23,321 nt of DNA from Hofstenia miamia. Its lineage: Eukaryota > Xenacoelomorpha > Acoela > Hofsteniidae. This document shows positions 9,011 to 18,100 of this stretch, piece by piece (position 1 is the stretch's first letter; every line of letters starts with the position of its first letter). The notes below the pieces were generated by a model. It had not been told where the DNA came from and searched no databases. It saw only the letters and a list, made by a program, of their open reading frames with translations. Location of the stretch: positions 365,566 through 388,886 of the forward strand of contig CABFPE010000446.1 in assembly GCA_900660155.1 (NCBI GenBank). Direction: 5' to 3'. The translations under genes and the position numbers were made by a program.

Positions 9011-9198
9011 TTACGAAACTGTAAGAGCAGGAGCAATCGGAACAGAATGGCGATCAAATTCATGTAAATAATCCTGAGAGGTAAGTAAAGCATCATCGAA
9101 CGACGAAAAACCTTGAATGTTAACATTTACACACAAAGTAGTCGGCTTTGTGCACAAAATCTCGTCATCAGAATCCGAACTTTGAGATAAGCAATAAT
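9011..9198 (-). CDS. Kinesin terminal exon m
   Basis: The acceptor AAAATTTAG is followed by two bases that complete an Asp codon with exon l, then YCLSQSSDSDDEILCTKPTT, LCVNVNIQGFSSFDDALLTS, QDYLHEFDRHSVPIAPALTV, S and TAA. The composition (acidic, Ser-rich) continues the style of exon l. It has higher GC than its surroundings, a strong acceptor and exact phase agreement. It has no ATG in frame and is easily missed. Confidence 0.75.
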
Positions 9199-12100
9199 CT
9201 AAATTTTTTAAATAAAATTGATTGCATTTGTAATAGCTACATACTAATCGTATTTACAAAATTATACTATATTTTATAATATATCAAATATATCTGGTAC
9301 TTTAAACTTCTAAAATAATAGTAATACATTAAGTGAAGTAGAACAGGGTTTTCGATTTTACAAATCGTTGGCAAAGATGTAAAACTGATATGAATTTTAT
9401 TTGCATAACAAACTAGCTATGCGAAATATTTCAAATACGTCAAACGCCTTAAAAATTAAGACCAAATGCTCTAAAAATATCGTCTCATTTTAGTTTGCTA
9501 AGTAAAAAATTAACATAAAATGTGACATAGTTTTTTTTAACAATCATGATGCCTATAAGAATCCACAGAAATTTTAAATATATTCTTTCAATATGTAAGC
9601 AGAAGAAAATTAAAAAGATAAAATGCTAATAGCATCACAAGCAAAATTGAGCTTACAAAAACACAAGAGGGGCTAAGCCTCAGTTTGAAGCTACTATTAC
9701 AACTACAAAGAAATTTTACGTTAATCGTTCTGATATCACCCATTTATAAAGTTATTGATTAAATCTAAATTGTCATTAAATTCACCGTTTAATTGAGCAA
9801 TGACACATATTTTGAACTTTCAGAACAAATTTTGCAACAATATTGTTTTAAAAAACACAAATGATGAAAGTAAAATCAATTTCAATTACCGAACTCTAAT
9901 TCTGAGTAGTACCTGATATTCCAAAAAGTTCTTCGCAGAGATCTTCATCTGCTAGTGCATTTAGGATTTCCTGCATTGTATCATCACTAACATCATTTGG
10001 TAGTTCAATAAATAACTCCTCGTTGTCACTAATTTCAGAGGATTGTTCATTTGACAGAAGATCGAAGTCTGTTTTACACTCTATCTCGAGCATTTTTTCT
10101 TTGTACAATGACTGAGGTGACTCAAAGTTCGCACAAGGATTTTCGACGTTAATATCGTCAACATCGCTGCATTGCTCATCGTCAGACAAGGTGCGCCATA
10201 ATTTATTTTTAGAAGCATGACTTATTCTGTAAGCAGGTTGTATAATTGGCTCGCTCACGGTTGAACGAGTGATATCTGGCTCAAGCTGCAAACAATTCGG
10301 TGAATCATCCAATATGCCATCGTGCGCACCAATTTTAAGATCAGAGATAGCATGGGCGACCTTTGATGTAGACTGTTTTTTAACAATAGAACTAAAATGT
10401 TCTACGAGATTATCGTTGGAAATGTAAAGCGTCCGATATAAATGATAAGGTCGGTTAAACAAAGTAGATCTCCAATAATGGGCAGTTTGGTTACAATTAA
10501 CTAACGTTTTGTGAATGTAAGACTCACGTGTGTTAATTTGCACTTCAGGATTTAATGGGATAAAAAAGGCATTTCGTCTGTAAAATTTGATATTCTTAAT
10601 TTGTGTTCGTGGCCTTTCTGTTTGGGATTCTGCATCTTGTTTCTCGCTTTTTGGATAAATAGTAACCTTATTGAAATATCGAATGGGTTTTTTAACCGAA
10701 ACTACTTCCGCAGAGATTTTTTCTGAAACTAGTCTCTGAGCATACATTTTCGGAAAACTCGTCGATTCATCAACATTGCTCACAAACTTCTCCATACTTG
10801 TTCTAAATACAAATGACTAAATGTGTTTATGAAACTAAAAAAATCATGTGTTCATTTTAAATAGTTTTTAATAAACTATTAATATAAAAATACAATAAAT
10901 TATAGACGATAAAACTACTACCGGAATAATATATATAAAATATATTCCTTTTGCAAAACAGGTATCGATTATGATGACCAGTTGAAATTTTGAAAAATTA
11001 GCCTGGTTTGTAAAATCAATTTAATGTATTCAAAATTCTATGTTTCAAAATTTGGTTTTCCATGACGGGAAATCGGGGTTTTAATGGTTTGCAGTTTATG
11101 AAAATCAGAGTGTTTTTTTGCAAACACGAGAATAAACTTCAAATATAACCAACATGTTTTAGAATTTCAACTATTCTTTGTAACTATTATTGTCTAAGTG
11201 ATTGCACGCTATCCGTTGGTATCAATGTATGTCTTTATGAAATATAAGAGGAATGGAAATTCTACGTATTCATAAATGAAACATCAATTTGCCTTGAGAA
11301 GGTGAAAATAAATTACTCACCTGTAGTTGCTCCATTCTGTGCCAAGCGCCACTTCATCGTTTTCAAAGTCTGTGGGATTACTTTCATAGAAATCTATTGT
11401 CACATCTGGCCAAGAGCAGCACCGCCGCCTACTTGCTGGAGCCGCAGTCTCCAATTGGGCGGTCAACTGCCGATCGGTCGTGACTACGTGCACGCCATTT
11501 AATAATCGGCTTCGTCTGAAGACTGCGGCTTCCGCTAAAAAATTCGGCTGTTCTGTAAAACCAGAGGTGGAATAGATTCTTCTTTGTTTATTCTGTTGAA
11601 AAGATCCACTTATGTTGTCACGGCTTAAAGATTTGAATTTGCTTTGGTGAAAAGGTACTGCACTTGGCTTCATTTCAAATCGCTGTTTAGCACTTCCCAA
11701 TAGTAAGGTTGGTGCAGATCCTCTTCCAGTGTTTATTGGTTTAAATCTTACTTTAATCGGTGCTGAAGAACTGTCGCTTAAATTTTCATTGGAACTGCTA
11801 AGAGATCCTGGAATAGCAGTGACAGTAACTGATGGTGTAATTGTTAATGTTACGTCAGGACCAAAACTAGCAGTTTGTCCCGCATCTTGTTCAATTCGCA
11901 AAGGGACTTTGCTAACTTGAACAGGACAGGCGACAAGATCACCATTTGAATTGGAGATATTATTCTTTAATAGATCCTTTGCTATATTCTGCTTATCGAC
12001 TTCACTGTCGTCATCCAAAGACGAAAATTGAGTGCCTGTTGTTGTTGTCATACTTCCATAATCACTAGGATTATGTTCAGTTCGTGAATTATTCCTTACC

Positions 12101-15100
12101 TGTCTGCTATGTACAGATAATGGTTTCGTAATGTAAAGAGGGCCCCGCGGAGGTAAATTCACTTCATGAATTATTTCATTCGCATGTTGTAATTCATGAG
12201 AGTCAAATGTGGAAACAGATGACATGGGTGACAGTTGGGAGACACCAGCGTAGAAAACTTCAATTATCACATCATTAGGTACTTGATCCATACTACCCCA
12301 GCCTCCAACAGAACGGCAAGAATCTTCCAAAAAATTGGCAATCATTATTGACCGACCATGATCTAAAGGAAGCTGAGTGAGATTTCCTAAAGAACCTTTC
12401 AGAACATCCTTTTGCGATTGACTAGCACTATCATCAAAGTTAAGGGATATTGGTCTTTGCTTTTTCATTTTAGGTTCTCTTTTAAGAACATCGTTATCCT
12501 TTAGATTCGAATCTTCCATTTCGTCTTTATTGTCTAGTTGAAATCGGATAAATGTTTTACCATCAGCAGTCTCCTCAACTTCAGCAGGCATCACTGATTC
12601 TCTAGTAACCTCACCGTCCTCTTCCTTAAGAGTGATTACTTCCATTCCCAGTTTTCCTTCAGATACTCTCCTTGGAGATTTTCTCATTAATAGATGACGA
12701 TGATATAGACGTGAATGGTTTGATTCTTCATCTCCTGGATCGAATAAATTAGGCCGTGAGCGTGCTTTAAGGAATCCAAACTTTTGATCCGAACCTCCAG
12801 GGTAAAGTCTTTCGAAAACATCTCCAGTCGATTCACTTCGGGGCAAACGCTTAGAATAATTGCTAAACGATAAACTCGATTTTCTTTGTTCCATTGCCTT
12901 CATGTGTTGATCTAAATATTCGGCTTTGATTTTGTGCAAGTGCCTTTCCTCATCTGCTAATTTCTGTTCGATAATTCGAGTTTTTCTCTCTGTAGTTCTT
13001 TCTTTTTCCCTGATACGATGTTCTATCGATCGTAAATTATCAGAAATTCGACGTTCTCTTTCTCTCAATCGACGAAGGTTGTGTTCAGCGTCGACTAACT
13101 CGTTCTCCACTTTGTTTCGATTATGTTGAGTTTTCGCATTCTTCTTTCTGTTTCTTATTTCATTGGATTTGCGCTCAGCGGTTTGAATTTCTTCGTCAAT
13201 CAATATTTTCTCTAAAATAAAACAATGAGAGCTAGAATTAAACAACAGGGTGTTACTTAAACCATTGTGATAACATTTCATTATTCAATGGATATTCATA
13301 ATATTGGTTGCAATATGCCAAAAATCAATTTTACAAATATCTAATCAATATTTGCAATTAAACCAATGTTGCTATTAATACGTATTTTAACCAAAGTTAT
13401 TTCTTATTTCATAAAAATGTGTGCACTTAAAATATTTCTAAAGAAACCATCACAAATTTTAAAAGTAGTTTGAGGTTAAAATAATAGTCAGCACATACCA
13501 GAATTCATTCGTCTATTGTACTGTGCTTTTAAGTCATCAACTGCCTTTTCTAGCTCATTTTTAAAAACTTCGTTTTGCTGCAGTAGTTCTTCAATTTTCT
13601 TCTGCTGTTGAGAAATTTCTTCATTGTACTCTGCGCGTAGCTCATTTAAATACTAAATTAAAATTATCAATAACTATAAAATTTTCTAAATATGTATGTC
13701 ATACACATACTATCATTCATTAATATTGAAAATAAAAAAAAAATTTCACATTTGTAATGAAAATTTATTGAATCACGGTATGTTTTAACTCATTGACTAA
13801 GAAGTCGCTCTCAAATGTATTGCATAAATTTCAAAAATAATAAACACACAAATCACACTAGAACAATATCTAGTATAATAGTAATAAGTACAGCCTATTT
13901 AATGCATGTGCGCAAGCAAAAATATTTATTTTATATTTTCTATATAATGTTCATTCCGATATATTGGATGCATTTCATAGTATATTGAATTTACATTGAA
14001 AAATAAAAAATTTAATTCTATTTTTAAAAGTAATGTTCAAATACAAAAACAGAAAAATTTTATATTAGTGACAGAGCTGTGGCATATTTAGTAATTGTCA
14101 GTGGGCATTGATTTTCAAGTTAGGATTAATTCAGCTCTGACGCCGAGTGTAATTAACTTATAAACGTAAAATATCAAATATAACCTTTATGGTATATATT
14201 TGAACTGTGCACGCAGTGGCGCAGCCAGAAAAAAAATTTAGGGGCAAATATTTGATGAGCTCAAGGGAAGTACAGTGCTCGACTTAAGACACCGCCACCT
14301 GATTTAGAAGCCTATAAACACAAAAACTCAAGGGTTGATATAATTTTCTAGAAATATTGTTTTATTTTCAACAAAAGGCTCAACTTCGGAACCCAAGCTT
14401 TGCAAATTGGGTGGGTGGGGGCATGGACAATTTCGCTCCCCTGGCGACGCCTATGTCTACATGTACGCTTTTAAAATTGTGAATATGAACCCTTCATCTC
14501 AAGACAATAAGAACAAAGAGGACATAATAGAAATGCGAAGCTATATTGATACTTTGGACTTCACTAATCTAATCTCAACTAATCTCTAATCTGTTGTCCT
14601 CTTCAATTTAGTTAAATTTGAACATATTTCGTTTATTAATTACATTACAAACATAAAAAAGAAATACAAAAAACTAAAATTATAAAACTAAACCATCAAG
14701 AATTAACCCTTCATTTGCCATGAGACTATAACCAAAATGTATACCTTAGTAAGTTACAGAATAGTGTAAAGTAAATTACTATTTCGAAAACTGCTTTATT
14801 AAAATGAAAAATGCACAAAATATTTCTACACATGATAAACGCTTTGTAAATTGGTAGACCATATTCACACGAATCTTTAAGAGGCAATTTGAACACTTGG
14901 AAAAGTAAATTGAATACATTGTAAGGGAGATACGGGTACAATGACCTGCCTGGGTTCTTTGATCCCAGACTAACTTAATTCATGGAAATATGTCCAAAAG
15001 TAAGTAAATGCCCCCTATAAATATTTTTTCAAAAATAGTTATTTCTATTGTTGTAGAAACAAAGGGTAGATTTCTACTACCATTGTTGTTTATTGTTACG

Positions 15101-18100
15101 AAACAATTATTACTTGAATATATGTTATGCCCTCATTAGCTCACTATGCTGATCCTACATGCTTGCTAAACTGAATATTAAAAAGGGGATCATGGTACAA
15201 GTGTTTCCCCTATATATTTACAAAAATGATGAATAGTTGTTTGTCATAAATTAAAAACGACACTGCATTTGATGTTTGAAAAATTCAAAAAATTATAAAA
15301 TTGGCGAAATCGAACATTGTCCAATTTACTAATGAGGAAATAGTAAATTAAAGCTGGAATTTATGTAAGCCAAACCTGTTCTCTTTCCAACTCGCGACTC
15401 TCCTGTGCCGCTCTCTCCTCGTTGAGCAGGTGAATTTGTTGATTGGCTGCTTCTAGCTTTTGATATAATCTTGGGTCAGATGCAAATCTAAAAGCATGAT
15501 TTATTGCGGTGAAAAATAACCGTCTTGACGTGCATCATTAAAAGGATTATTAAAACTATCAATGGCAACCTTTTTTGCAATGCTTAAGAAATACATTGAA
15601 CAAATGCATCGCTATTAACATATTATTGTTTAAATTTTGAGCCGATTGATTCCGTATTCATATTTTCAAGTAAATAATTGCTTAGGAAGAATCAGGTCCT
15701 TCTTAACATATTAAGAAGGTTTTGGAAGAATAAACTGTACATTATAAATTTCTACAATGAATTCAGCCTTTGTTTGAGATGCTAAAGAAGGTAATTAAAC
15801 TGACGTTATACCCATTTAAGCGCTTTCAACAAGCAATCAGTGCATCTTATGTAACATAAGCAACCAAATGCATTTACTATTCCATTCATAGAGAATTTGC
15901 AAAATAGGATTGTAATTATTAAAAAATATTTTTTAATAATGTGCTTAAAAATACCCATTATGATATTATTTTTAATAATGCATATTGCAAAAATATGACC
16001 TTTATTTGGCAACAAGCTAAAAAATCATAAATATAAGTTTACCTAAAAATATAATTATCATCGTTACTAGTGTTATAACCGTGCTAATATTTCAAAAAAT
16101 TACTTTTAATATTCTGCAATGCAAAAATGAGATTACTGTAAATCCCTCTCATTTTTGAAATAGTATATGATCATATAATATTTGAATATAACTTGTTTGA
16201 TTCTGCCATGAAAACCTTGCGAACACCAATTCTATGTCCATAGATTTATATACATCAACGTTCTTGTTGCTTAAGTTGTAATCTGCATGATTGAACTTGG
16301 ATAATGACATGATATTGTGAGTGCAAATAATGATAAAATCATGTGCTGATCTCGAATTTATTTTCCAATTAATTATTGAAGATATGATGGGATTCACTTT
16401 GATTTTACCAATTGGCGTTTCAATTGCAACAGTGAGAAAATACGTTTCCATTAATACTTCAGCATTAAAATAGTTAAACCTCTCCAAATCATAGTCGAGT
16501 AATTTCGAATTTCAATTTCAAAAAATAGTTTGGTTACGTATACTATCATGAAAATTAGTTAGACATTTTAATACAAGAAGCACGGATGGTCCATCAGCAG
16601 AAAACTAATAGCTTACAATAAAATCAATTTTTGAGAAACACTCAAATTACCTGTTAAATTGCAATCAAGTCTATTACTAAGAAGGATCAAAAATGAAGAA
16701 ATATTGTCGAAAATTCGCCAGAACTATGAACTTGAGTGCATAGGAAATGCAATGTTAAATAAAAGTGGAGGTGTACAAATGAAGAAAAAAAGAGCCTCTC
16801 GATAAAGTTCAGTTCAGATTAAAAAATATTCACGTAGATGATGTGAAAAGTTAAACATCTACCTTACACTACTAGCCGAATTCAAATGCTTTCTAAAATA
16901 ACAAAAATATATCCAAGTATCACAACTGAAGATATAAATACCTCTTAAATCCACTCCTCTCTCTGGATTGCAAGCTCACACCATCATCCATGTCCACAGA
17001 TTGAAATGAGATGACACTGGCTGTGCGTTCAACTACGTTTTCATGTACGGGAGAGTAAAGAGGCCCGTATTCCTAAATTTTAACCATTGAACAATATACT
17101 CGTAAGTCTTCACAAAAAGGAATGAACATTATATACATGCTTGTAAAACCAAAATCCGTTTAAAGATAAACGAAATCAGACTTCACAGTGATCCTTCGAA
17201 CAAGTTTGTTCAACGGAACGAACAGTAATATATTAGTAATTAGTATTTTACGTAATTGTGAAGAACTTCATATGAGAGAGCGAAGATAAATATGAAGAAC
17301 TCTATAATCAGTCGATGCGTGTTTCTAATTCTGGTTGTATAAACAACTGCTAAAATGAGGATATAGAAGAACAAAAATTGAGGAACTAGTGAATAGACTG
17401 AACGATGATGGATTAAGGTGAGTATATGCAGAAATTAGTACTAATAGCAACAGGCGGGACAAGTGCGCGACAATTAAAAGTAAAATTAATACAGTCAAAG
17501 TTACAAACAAACCTCTAAAACATCCTTTAGCGGCTTAAAGATAAGAAACATTACTAAAAGTGCTTAGAAAGTTCTGTTAATTTTTTAGTATTAATGTTTC
17601 GATTATTATGAGTCATAGGAGTTGTTTGTAAATAAATCACTCATTTGGCTCCATTTAAATTGACAAAACTAGCAAAAAAGCAAAAGCAGGAAATATATTG
17701 AAGCACTAAATAAGTTGATATGCATTCGAGTTGAATAGGGTTAGTTTTGACATGAACAACATTAATGTCTTACCCATGCTTCACTACTCGCTCGTTGGTT
17801 TTTGTTACTGTACAGAAATATATTTGAGAAACCAAGCTGTAGTAAACATCCTAAATATATTCTTAGAAATAATATTCTAAAAATTTAGTCTAATAAAGAA
17901 CGCTGACTTGAATTATGATTACTGCGATTAATAAATTATATTAATTTCAAGTATGGTTACGGCAGTAATGACTTAAAAATTGGCATGTCTCTGTAAAAAA
18001 GTACTTGAAATTTTTCTTGAAAAATATAAGAAATAAAGCGAATGCTTATTTTATGGATGATCTAGTTCTATAAATAATAACAAAAATGAACTTAATAATG

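Noticed and set aside
10780..10795. 299-codon ORF as an independent gene starting at 10795
   Set aside because: It continues in phase from exon k through a GTGAGT donor and TTTAG acceptor; the Met is internal.
11302..11502. + strand ORF with a Pro/Cys-rich middle
   Set aside because: Antisense to the end of the large kinesin exon. Likewise the + ORFs at 11729-11920 and 12926-13129.
13212..13281. ATG at the start of the 654-codon open frame as a gene start
   Set aside because: An acceptor at 13213-13212 and exact phase with exon j show that the upstream part, including the ATG, is intron.
14407..14589. 60-codon + ORF
   Set aside because: Begins in the MITE end and has no similarity to anything recognisable.
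17781..17814. 34-bp exon using the CTGTACAG acceptor (VTKTNERVVKHG)
   Set aside because: It leaves the frame in phase 2, producing a stop in exon h, and loses the conserved Gly. The 77-bp exon with the upstream acceptor fits better.
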